Shown: one piece after another, positions 1-4,916 of the stretch | How positions within the stretch are numbered: position 1 is the first letter of the stretch | How the letters are laid out: the number at the start of each line of letters is the position of its first letter | Source of the DNA: Trebonia sp. | GTDB taxonomy: Bacteria; Actinomycetota; Actinomycetes; Streptosporangiales; Streptosporangiaceae | DNA length: 5,355 bases | Assembly (NCBI GenBank): GCA_030043595.1 | Contig: JASHXJ010000084.1 | Span: forward strand, 1 to 5,355 | Reading direction: 5' to 3' | Notes under the pieces: model-generated | What the model was told of the DNA's origin: nothing | The model's database searches: none | Seen by the model: only the letters and a program-made list of their open reading frames with translations | Translations under genes and position numbers: made by a program

Positions 1-851
1 TTGCCCTCGGAGCGCGACTCGGTCCACTTCACCGGACGGCCGAGCCGCCGCGCGAGCAGCACCGCGAGCACCTCCTCGGCCGTGACCTGCAGCTTCGAGC
101 CGAAGCCGCCGCCGACGTCCGGCGCGATCACCCGGATGTTCTGCTCCGGGACGCCAGTGACGAGCGCGAGCATCACCCGCAGCACGTGCGGGATCTGCGT
201 GGCCGACCATACCGTGTACTCGTCGCCCACAGGCGCGCACACCACGGCACGGGGCTCCATCGCGCACGGGATCAGCCGCTGCTGCCGGTACGTGCGCTCC
301 AGGACGATCGGCGCGTCGCGGAACGCCGCCTCGACATCGCCGTTCTCGAACGTCCAGGTGAAGGACTTGTTCCCGGCGTCGTGGACCTTGACAGAGCCCG
401 CCGCGAGCGCCGCCTCCATGTCGAGCACCGGCTCGAGCGCGTCGTAGTTCACGTCGACGAGCGAGACCGCGTCCGCCGCGGCGTACCGGTCCCTGGCGAC
501 CACCGCGGCGACGATCTCCCCCGCGTACCGTACGGTGTCGACGGCCATCGGCGGATGCGCCGGTATCACGATGTCCGGGGTGACGGGCCAGGCGCACGGC
601 AGGCTGCCCTGCTCGGCGGCCAGGTCCGCGCCGGAGAACGCGGCCAGCACGCCGGGCGCCTGCCGGGCCTGCGACAGGTCCACGGAGGTGATCCTGGCGT
701 GCGCGTACGGGCTGCGGACGTAGCCGACATAGGCGAGGCCTGGCAGCGTGATGTTGTCGGTCCAGTTGGTCTGGCCGGTGATCAGGCGCGCGTCTTCCTT
801 GCGGGCACGGGCCTTGCCGACCTCGTGTGCGGCGGTCTCGGTCGTGGTCAT
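1..851 (-). CDS. Molybdopterin large subunit of aerobic CO dehydrogenase / xanthine dehydrogenase family (N-terminal 283 residues, runs off window)
   Basis: This is the catalytic (CoxL-type) subunit of a molybdenum hydroxylase, which would bind Mo-molybdopterin cytosine dinucleotide and oxidise CO or a small organic substrate in the cytoplasm. My translation from ATG at 851 is open to base 1. Residues about 22-55 (GQTNWTDNITLPG, then VRSPYAHARI) match the start of the family's first domain. Residues 108-123 (RYAGEIVAAVVARDRY) continue it. The Mo-cofactor domain begins near 190, with EPRAVV (199-204), TQIPH (218-222; Gln at the usual cofactor-contacting place) and DVGGGFGSK (245-253). Family members are about 770-800 residues, so roughly two thirds lies outside. 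The active-site loop that separates form I CO dehydrogenase (AYxCSFR) from form II (AYRGAGR) is not visible, so the substrate is undecided. The start overlaps the small-subunit stop as ATGA, implying translational coupling; a G-rich Shine-Dalgarno-like stretch lies just upstream. Confidence 0.93.
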   Translation of the reverse strand, partial: MTTTETAAHEVGKARARKEDARLITGQTNWTDNITLPGLAYVGYVRSPYAHARITSVDLSQARQAPGVLAAFSGADLAAEQGSLPCAWPVTPDIVIPAHPPMAVDTVRYAGEIVAAVVARDRYAAADAVSLVDVNYDALEPVLDMEAALAAGSVKVHDAGNKSFTWTFENGDVEAAFRDAPIVLERTYRQQRLIPCAMEPRAVVCAPVGDEYTVWSATQIPHVLRVMLALVTGVPEQNIRVIAPDVGGGFGSKLQVTAEEVLAVLLARRLGRPVKWTESRSEG

Positions 852-1315
852 GCGGTCACCCCCGCGCTCCCGGCGGCCTTCAGGACGGCCCGGACGATGT
901 TCTGGTACCCGGTGCAGCGGCACAGGTTCCCCTCGAGCCCGTCCCTGACCTCCTCCTCGGTCGGGTGCGGGTTGTCGCGCAGCAGGTCCGCCGCGGCCAT
1001 GATCATGCCGGGCGTGCAGTACCCGCACTGCAGCGCGTGCTCTTCGTGGAAGGCTCGCTGCAGCGGGTGCAGCTCCCCGTTCGCCAGGCCCTGGATGGTG
1101 ACGATGTCCGCCCCGTCGGCCTGCACCGCGAGCACCGAGCAGCTTTTCACGGACATCCCGTTCATCAGGACAGTACAGGCGCCGCAGTTGGAAGTGTCAC
1201 AGCCGATGGGTGTGCCGGTCCGCCCGGCCTGTTCTCTCAGGTAATGCACGAGCAGCAACCGCGGTTCGACGTCGTCGTCGTAGCGCACGCCATCGACGTT
1301 CACGGTGATCTTCAT
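848..1315 (-). CDS. [2Fe-2S] small subunit of CO dehydrogenase / xanthine dehydrogenase family
   Basis: This 155-residue CoxS-type protein passes electrons from the molybdenum centre towards the FAD subunit. The N-terminal plant-type ferredoxin domain has Cys39, Cys44, Cys47 and Cys59 (motif GCDTSNCGACTVLMNG). The C-terminal four-helix domain has the second cluster with Cys97, Cys100, Cys132 and Cys134 (QCGYCTPGM and GNLCRCTGYQNI). All eight cluster ligands are present and the length is normal (about 150-165), so it looks intact. The ATG at 1315 is supported by AAGGAGG six bases upstream. The large subunit follows with a 4-base overlap. No medium (FAD, CoxM) subunit lies upstream, where form I operons carry it; the S-then-L order resembles form II clusters. 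Family assignment is secure; the substrate (CO, nicotinate, xanthine or other) is not. Confidence 0.96.
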   Translation of the reverse strand: MKITVNVDGVRYDDDVEPRLLLVHYLREQAGRTGTPIGCDTSNCGACTVLMNGMSVKSCSVLAVQADGADIVTIQGLANGELHPLQRAFHEEHALQCGYCTPGMIMAAADLLRDNPHPTEEEVRDGLEGNLCRCTGYQNIVRAVLKAAGSAGVTA

Positions 1316-1321
1316 ACGCGG

Positions 1322-1328
1322 CCTCCTT
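1322..1328 (-). promoter_or_regulatory. Strong ribosome binding site of the CoxS-type gene
   Basis: The minus strand reads AAGGAGG followed by six bases and ATG. It is a near-perfect complement to the 3' end of 16S rRNA and fixes the start at 1315. It also shows that the transcript has a leader, so the gene is not leaderless. Confidence 0.85.
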
Positions 1329-1565
1329 GCCGTCGCAGATGCGCCCTGAGGTCACCGTAAAACGGCCGCCGGACCTTGCACCAGCCCCCCGTACCCCTGT
1401 GCCCGGATCGCGCCGTTAGCCGCTTTCCGCCCCCGCCACCAGCGCTTTTTCGCATATGCCGAACGATCCCGCCCGTCTCACCGCACCTACATGACTGCGG
1501 CAGCCAAAGGAACGAAGATGCGATCCTGCTGTCATTCCCGCCAGCGCAGCGGTCCGCCTCGAGCG

Positions 1566-1668
1566 CCCCCCGTCCCCGCCCGCCCCCCGCTGCCCACGCC
1601 CCGCTGCCCACGCCCCGCTGCCCACGCCCTGCTGCCCGCCCCCGCTGCCCCAGCCGCCCCAACCGCCC
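1566..1668. repeat. C-rich block (G-rich on minus strand) with G-quadruplex potential
   Basis: The plus strand has fifteen runs of three or more C in 103 bases, mostly separated by 1-5 bases, so the minus strand has fifteen G runs. This far exceeds the usual four-run criterion for a G-quadruplex. It lies 250-350 bases upstream of the CoxS-type start, on the strand that would form its mRNA leader or upstream DNA. The block contains the 14-base tandem repeat annotated separately. Any function is inference. Confidence 0.6.
1589..1643. repeat. 14-base tandem repeat, about three clean copies plus a decayed one
   Basis: The unit GCTGCCCACGCCCC is repeated at 1589-1602, 1603-1616 and 1617-1630 (last base T). 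A decayed 13-base copy follows at 1631-1643 and another partial GCTGCCCC from 1644. A 14-base period is not a multiple of three, which argues against protein-coding origin. It looks like a slippage-prone minisatellite. Confidence 0.8.
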
Positions 1669-1713
1669 TCATGTCCGGCGACCATCAGCTGTCACCACAG
1701 TCACTCCTGTCGT

Positions 1714-1781
1714 CTTTGTATGCGCCCTGACCACTTTGGAGGTCAATTTGTCCTGATATGTCATGCGGAAGTCATACAAAG
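1714..1781. promoter_or_regulatory. AT-richer island with facing CATACAAAG arms: possible promoter or operator
   Basis: A perfect 9-base inverted repeat is formed by CTTTGTATG (1714-1722) and CATACAAAG (1773-1781). Between them lies TGACC-N8-GGTCA (1728-1745). On the minus strand TTGACC is followed 18 bases later by CATACAAAG; on the plus strand TTGTCC (1748-1753) is followed 19 bases later by the same sequence. The -10 match is poor (CATACA), so this is at most a weak or activator-dependent promoter, or a binding site for a dimeric regulator of the cox-like operon, whose start lies about 400 bases downstream. Confidence 0.25.
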
Positions 1782-1800
1782 GGCGGTGCAGATAGGCGAC

Positions 1801-2016
1801 ACGCTGATTCGTGGCCCTTTCGCCGCAGCGGATCCGGCTCCCACGGGCAACGCCAGCCTCGCCCGCCACCACCGTTCCGGCACCACCCGGCCTCCGGCCG
1901 CGGGGCCAGGCAACGTGGAAGATTCTGCGACCCCTGACAGCAAGGATGTTCCGCGCTAACCGCCGTGCCCGGAATGCCCGATTCCGCCGCAGGCCGCGAA
2001 CGCTGATTCCTGGCCC
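1801..2016. repeat. Dispersed 17-base direct repeat (1801-1817 and 2000-2016)
   Basis: ACGCTGATTCGTGGCCC at 1801-1817 and ACGCTGATTCCTGGCCC at 2000-2016 agree at 16 of 17 positions in the same orientation. A shorter relative, CGCTGACTCCAGCCCC, follows at 2024-2039. They do not lie in a gene. They may be remnants of a duplicated segment or sites for a DNA-binding protein; nothing here chooses between these. Confidence 0.6.
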
Positions 2017-2025
2017 CGCGCCGCG

Positions 2026-2090
2026 CTGACTCCAGCCCCGCGGACAACCCTAGCCCCGCCAATACCACCGTTCCCGCGTCGCGGAGTCAG
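2026..2090 (-). terminator. Possible long stem-loop after the CDF gene
   Basis: CTGACTCC (2026-2033) and GGAGTCAG (2083-2090) form a perfect 8-base inverted repeat spanning the CDF stop codon, with 49 bases between. Inside it is a small hairpin, CCGC-GTC-GCGG (2074-2084). No T run follows on the minus strand, so intrinsic termination is uncertain; it may instead shape or protect the transcript's 3' end. Confidence 0.25.
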
Positions 2091-2701
2091 TGCCGGGCGA
2101 GGAAGATCTCCCGTGCCTCTTGCAGCGCGTAGCACACGATGACCAGCGCGGCCAGCGGGTCCGCCCACCACAAGCCCGCCGCCGCGTTCAGCACGAGCCC
2201 GGCCAGCACGGCGACCGCCAGGATTCCGTCAACCATGGTGACCCGGCCTTCCGTGACCAGTACCGGGTTGCGCAGCGCCTTCCCGGTCCGCGCCTTGCCC
2301 CTGGCTAGCGCGAACATCGCCGCCGCCGTCAGGGCCGTCCAGGCGATCCCCAGCGCGCTATGCCCTGGCCGGTAGCCGGTCACCAGCACCAGGACCGACT
2401 GGATCGTCAGGTAGACCGCCAGTGCCGCGAACGCGCCGCCGATCAGCCGCAGCGCCCGCCGCTGCCGATCCTCCCCAGATCCGGAAAGCTCCCACAGCAC
2501 GACCGTGCTCGCCCCGATCTCGATCAGCGAATCCAGGCCGAACCCGGCCAGCGCGACCGATCGGGCCGCCACGGCCGCCACCGCCAGCACGGCGATCCCG
2601 GCTACGTTCCAGCCCAGCGTGATGCCCTCGAGAGTCCGCCCGCGACGCAGGAGGGTGTCAGGCCGCCCCGGGGCGGTCAGGACGGGCTCATCGATCGCCA
2701 T
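2087..2701 (-). CDS. Six-helix cation diffusion facilitator (CDF)-type transporter, short form
   Basis: This 204-residue inner-membrane protein resembles the short actinobacterial CDF-like 'cation transporter' proteins, which would export a divalent metal by proton exchange. Hydrophobic segments fall at about 27-47, 50-71, 84-107, 115-133, 152-176 and 178-198. Segment 2 contains GFGLDSLIEIG with acidic Asp57 and Glu61, where CDF proteins place metal ligands. Asp158 opens segment 5 and Asp181 segment 6 (WWADPLAALVI, a typical family motif). It ends about four residues after helix 6, so the cytoplasmic metal-sensing domain of classical CDF proteins is absent. Val154 stands four residues before Asp158, where YiiP-type pumps have His, so metal choice may differ. 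I chose ATG at 2701 because AGGGGGG (which overlaps the upstream stop TAG) lies 8 bases before it; a GTG at 2710 falls inside that site. The metal is unknown. Confidence 0.8.
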   Translation of the reverse strand: MAIDEPVLTAPGRPDTLLRRGRTLEGITLGWNVAGIAVLAVAAVAARSVALAGFGLDSLIEIGASTVVLWELSGSGEDRQRRALRLIGGAFAALAVYLTIQSVLVLVTGYRPGHSALGIAWTALTAAAMFALARGKARTGKALRNPVLVTEGRVTMVDGILAVAVLAGLVLNAAAGLWWADPLAALVIVCYALQEAREIFLARH

Positions 2702-2708
2702 CAGGCGC

Positions 2709-2716
2709 ACCCCCCT
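2709..2716 (-). promoter_or_regulatory. Ribosome binding site of the CDF gene, overlapping the GNAT stop codon
   Basis: The minus strand reads TAGGGGGG, where TAG ends the acetyltransferase and the G run serves as Shine-Dalgarno 8 bases before ATG at 2701. It decides against the GTG at 2710 and couples the two genes. Confidence 0.6.
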
Positions 2717-3671
2717 ACGACGCGGGCTTGATCAGCGGCGCGTCCCGCGTGAACGGCCGGAACCCGACTCCGTAGTACAGCCCGCGCGCCCGCGCATGCC
2801 CGGGCGCTCCCAGGCACCCGACAGTCATGTGAACGGCTCCGGCATCGCGCGCCAGACGCATCCCGTGCAGAAGCATCGCGGTGCCCAGTCCCAGGCGCCG
2901 GTAGCCCGGATGTGTCCCGACCGGCTCGAACTCGGCGGTCTTGTTGGCCTCGTCCAGCCACATGATCGTCGATGCGGCCATCGTCCCGTCCGGCGCCTCG
3001 ACCAGGACGTGCAGGTCGGCGCGGTACGTCGCCGTCCGCCGGACGCCCTCGTAACCCTCGGCTGTGTAGGTTGACGGAGCCCAGGCGTCCACGTGGGCCC
3101 GGACCGCGGCCTCCGGCCCGGCCTCGGCGGCGCTGCGGAACCGGAACCCGCGCGGCAGCGCCGGCTGCTCCACGTCGGTGAGATCCCGCTCATTGAGCTG
3201 AGTCCAGGACCCGGTGTCGCCGAGCGAGGCCGGGTCGGTCTGGTACCGGTGCGCCGCCCAGCGCTTCAGCGCCAGCTCGTCGGCCATCCGGGGCATCACC
3301 GTGCGCTCAAGGCCAGCCGCGACGCCGTCGTACCAGCCGATCACGTCGTCGATGAGTTCCGCCCGGCCGGGATGGACCTGATACCCCAGATAGGCGCCAG
3401 TGACCTCCCGCACCGACCCGTCACTTCGCCGCACCCGGTGCGGCAGGTAGGCCCACCCCCACGCGACCAGCTCGCCGCCGGAAAACCACAGGCGGCACGG
3501 CCAGGTCCCGCCGTCGCGGGCATGCCCCTTACCCCAGATCCAGGCCAGCTCCCCGAAGGTCGCGTCGCTATTGACCAGATTGGGACGGACAGCGGTGACG
3601 CGCTGGGCCAGGCCCTGCATGAGCTGCACGTCCTCGGCAGTAACGACATCGAAGTCAGCCACGCGGACCAC
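2715..3671 (-). CDS. GNAT-family N-acetyltransferase (two-domain, 318 residues)
   Basis: This is a predicted cytoplasmic acetyl-CoA-dependent acyltransferase. The C-terminal half (about 176-318) is a GNAT domain. Motif A is VGTHPGYRRLGLGTAML (251-267), whose RRLGLG holds the pyrophosphate of acetyl-CoA. The preceding strand is AEFEPV (246-251), and the late motif ARGLYYGVGFRPF (295-307) carries the conserved Tyr before the final strands. The N-terminal half (about 1-170) has strand/helix alternation such as RLWFSGGELVAWGWAYL (60-76) but no clear motif A, and is probably a degenerate second GNAT fold. Length fits two-domain GNATs. The substrate cannot be told. The GTG at 3671 lacks a clear ribosome binding site; GTG at 3662 is an alternative. 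It lies 52 bases after the ABM-like gene, and the next gene starts 13 bases after its stop, so the CDF gene is co-transcribed. Confidence 0.85.
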   Translation of the reverse strand: MVRVADFDVVTAEDVQLMQGLAQRVTAVRPNLVNSDATFGELAWIWGKGHARDGGTWPCRLWFSGGELVAWGWAYLPHRVRRSDGSVREVTGAYLGYQVHPGRAELIDDVIGWYDGVAAGLERTVMPRMADELALKRWAAHRYQTDPASLGDTGSWTQLNERDLTDVEQPALPRGFRFRSAAEAGPEAAVRAHVDAWAPSTYTAEGYEGVRRTATYRADLHVLVEAPDGTMAASTIMWLDEANKTAEFEPVGTHPGYRRLGLGTAMLLHGMRLARDAGAVHMTVGCLGAPGHARARGLYYGVGFRPFTRDAPLIKPAS

Positions 3672-3723
3672 TGTGCCAGGACTGCGGCAGGCCGTCGAAC
3701 TGTTTCGAAGTCACGTCGCTGAC

Positions 3724-3987
3724 TCAGGCGCTGGCGTATACCTCACGGATCTCCAGGGTCAGCGGCGTGACACCAGGCAGCGGCGGGAGCGGATGGGCGG
3801 CGGCCGCGTCGGCGTGCTCCCTGGTGTCGAAGACGATAACGGACATGCCGATGCGGTCGACCGGCGCCAGCCAGTACGCAGCGACGAAACCGGGTGCCCG
3901 TGGCACCACGTTCAGCCTCAAGCCCGCCAGCGCGTCGCGGGCGACCTGCACATCGTCGATGCGCACGGTGGCTACTACCGCATGCAT
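3724..3987 (-). CDS. Small protein, probably dimeric alpha/beta-barrel (ABM-like) fold
   Basis: The 87-residue product reads as beta (MHAVVATVRI, 1-10), helix (VQVARDALAGL, 13-23), beta (PGFVAAYWLAP, 32-42), beta (GMSVIVFDT, 47-55), helix (REHADAAAAH, 56-65) and a last beta (TPLTLEIREVYA, 74-85). This order is that of antibiotic-biosynthesis-monooxygenase/stress-responsive dimeric barrels, small homodimeric proteins of varied function; no catalytic residue can be named. ATG at 3987 is preferred: GGCGAGAAG lies about nine bases upstream and the reading starts directly in the first strand. A TTG at 4023 would add 12 residues unlike the fold. It follows pstB by 103 bases and precedes the GNAT gene by 52. 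No functional link with either is evident. Confidence 0.72.
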   Translation of the reverse strand: MHAVVATVRIDDVQVARDALAGLRLNVVPRAPGFVAAYWLAPVDRIGMSVIVFDTREHADAAAAHPLPPLPGVTPLTLEIREVYASA

Positions 3988-4033
3988 GCGCCAAGTCTTC
4001 TCGCCGCGGTGCGGCCCGGTCAACGGAAATACA

Positions 4034-4079
4034 GCCGCAGGCGGCCTTCGCCGCGGAGTCGGCCGGATCCGTTCCGGAT
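4034..4079 (-). terminator. Possible hairpin terminator region after pstB
   Basis: In the 103-base gap after pstB the minus strand can form ATCCG-GAA-CGGAT (4067-4079) and GCGGC-GAAG-GCCGC (4041-4054), with an overlapping alternative at 4034-4045. Stems are only 5 bases and no U run follows, so termination is uncertain, though U-less hairpins are common candidates in actinomycetes. If it works, the pst transcript ends here and the ABM-like gene needs its own promoter. Confidence 0.25.
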
Positions 4080-4090
4080 GACCTGGGGCA

Positions 4091-4903
4091 TCAGCCGAAG
4101 CGGCCGTGCACGTAGTCGGCGGTGCGCGGGTCGTGCGGGTCTTCGAAGACCTGCTCGGTCCGGCCTGTTTCGACGATGCCGCCGGGAGTGCCCTCGGCGG
4201 CGAGGAAGAACGCGCAGTACTGCGACACGCGCTGGGCCTGCTGCATGTTGTGGGTGACGATCACGACCGTGACCGTGGAGGAAACCTCGGCGATCGTCTC
4301 CTCGACACGGCGGGTCGAGGTCGGGTCAAGCGCCGAGCACGGCTCGTCCATCAGCAGCACGTCCGGGGAGACGGCCAGCGACCTGGCGATGCACAGCCGC
4401 TGCTGCTGGCCGCCGGACAGCGACCCGCCGGGGGTGGACAGGCGGCGACGGACCTCCTCCCACAGGCCCGCCCGTCGCAGGCAGTACTCCACAAGCGTGT
4501 CCTTGTCGCGAACCTTGATGCCGGCCAGCTTCAGTCCGGCGGTCACGTTGTCGTAGATGGACATCGTGGGGAACGGGTTGGGCTTCTGGAAGACCATCCC
4601 GATCCGGCGCCGGATCTGCTGCGGGCGCTGGCTGGCGTGGTAGATGTCCTGCCCGGCCAGCAGTACCTCGCCGGACAGCGCGGCGCCGGGGATCATCTCG
4701 TGCATCCGGTTGAGGATCCGCAGGAACGTTGACTTGCCGCAGCCGGACGGGCCGATCAGCGCGGTCACCGTGCCAGGCGGCATCTCGAGCGACACCTGCT
4801 CCAGCACCTTGTGCTTGCCGAACCAGGCCGAGACCTTGCGCGCCTCGAGCCCGACCAGCGGGGAATCCAGCGGCTGGGTCTGCGGGATTGCGGTTTCAGT
4901 CAT
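4091..4903 (-). CDS. pstB: Phosphate ABC transporter ATP-binding protein PstB
   Basis: This 270-residue ATPase drives high-affinity phosphate import together with PstS (binding protein) and the PstC/PstA permeases, acting on the cytoplasmic face of the membrane. Motifs in order: Walker A GPSGCGKST (51-59); Q-loop in MVFQKPNPFPTMSIYDNV (103-120), whose KPNPFP is diagnostic of PstB; signature LSGGQQQR (162-169); Walker B VLLMDEP with Asp186 and Glu187; D-loop SALDP; H-loop His218 (VTHNM); and the typical ending DYVHGRFG. Length is normal and all catalytic residues are present. The start follows the stop of the sortase-like gene by 9 bases, with GAGG overlapping that stop, so the two are coupled. 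No phoU follows. Induction by phosphate starvation through PhoP is expected from knowledge of pst operons, but its promoter is outside the window. Confidence 0.97.
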   Translation of the reverse strand: MTETAIPQTQPLDSPLVGLEARKVSAWFGKHKVLEQVSLEMPPGTVTALIGPSGCGKSTFLRILNRMHEMIPGAALSGEVLLAGQDIYHASQRPQQIRRRIGMVFQKPNPFPTMSIYDNVTAGLKLAGIKVRDKDTLVEYCLRRAGLWEEVRRRLSTPGGSLSGGQQQRLCIARSLAVSPDVLLMDEPCSALDPTSTRRVEETIAEVSSTVTVVIVTHNMQQAQRVSQYCAFFLAAEGTPGGIVETGRTEQVFEDPHDPRTADYVHGRFG

Positions 4904-4916
4904 CTGAGATCCTCAG
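4904..4916 (-). promoter_or_regulatory. Small hairpin covering the pstB ribosome binding site
   Basis: CTGAG-GAT-CTCAG is a perfect 5-base stem with a 3-base loop, immediately before the pstB ATG. It contains the GAGG Shine-Dalgarno and the TGA stop of the upstream gene. Folding would hide the site until a ribosome finishing the upstream gene opens it. Confidence 0.4.

Larger units (their letters stand above)
1316..2086. other. Gene-free, repeat-rich stretch between the CDF gene and the cox-like operon
   Basis: About 770 bases hold no convincing gene. Short open frames on both strands give low-complexity Arg/Pro/Gly/Ala products with no recognisable motif or good ribosome binding site. Seen in it, from left to right: the CoxS ribosome binding site; an 11-base element at 1339-1349 that recurs at 1720-1730; CCGTAAAACGG (1355-1365); the 8-base palindrome GCATATGC (1452-1459); a C-rich block with 14-base tandem repeats (1566-1668); an AT-richer island of about 50% GC (1681-1800) with a 9-base inverted repeat; and a 17-base near-identical repeat (1801-1817 and 2000-2016). 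The promoter of the cox-like operon should lie here, but no single sigma-70 type pair stands out. Confidence 0.7.

Noticed and set aside
186..1244. 352-codon open frame on the plus strand opposite the cox-like genes
   Set aside because: It lies antisense to two genes with diagnostic motifs, its product is Arg/Gly/Val-rich without motifs, and such shadows are normal in high-GC DNA.
1452..1459. GCATATGC palindrome as an operator or -10 element for the cox-like operon
   Set aside because: Eight-base palindromes are frequent by chance, the flanks do not extend the symmetry without a bulge, and no -35 fits.
1535..1560. CATTCCCGCCAGCGCAG resembling the arm of common intergenic palindromic repeats
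   Set aside because: No matching second arm is found nearby, so no palindromic unit can be shown.
1312..1685. Minus-strand frames over the tandem repeat giving Gly/Ala/Trp-rich repeats
   Set aside because: The 14-base period shifts frame with each copy, and the apparent peptide repeats simply follow from the G-rich DNA.
1669..1872. 67-codon minus-strand frame in the gene-free stretch
   Set aside because: No ribosome binding site, no recognisable motif, and it overlaps other equally long frames on both strands.
3093..3722. 209-codon plus-strand frame opposite the GNAT gene
   Set aside because: It is a composition shadow; the minus strand carries a clear acetyl-CoA motif and family length.
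4018..4023. TTGACC on the minus strand upstream of the ABM-like gene as a -35 box
   Set aside because: No acceptable -10 hexamer lies 16-19 bases downstream (GAAGAC only).
4106..4732. 208-codon plus-strand frame opposite pstB
   Set aside because: pstB on the minus strand is unmistakable; the antisense product has no motif.
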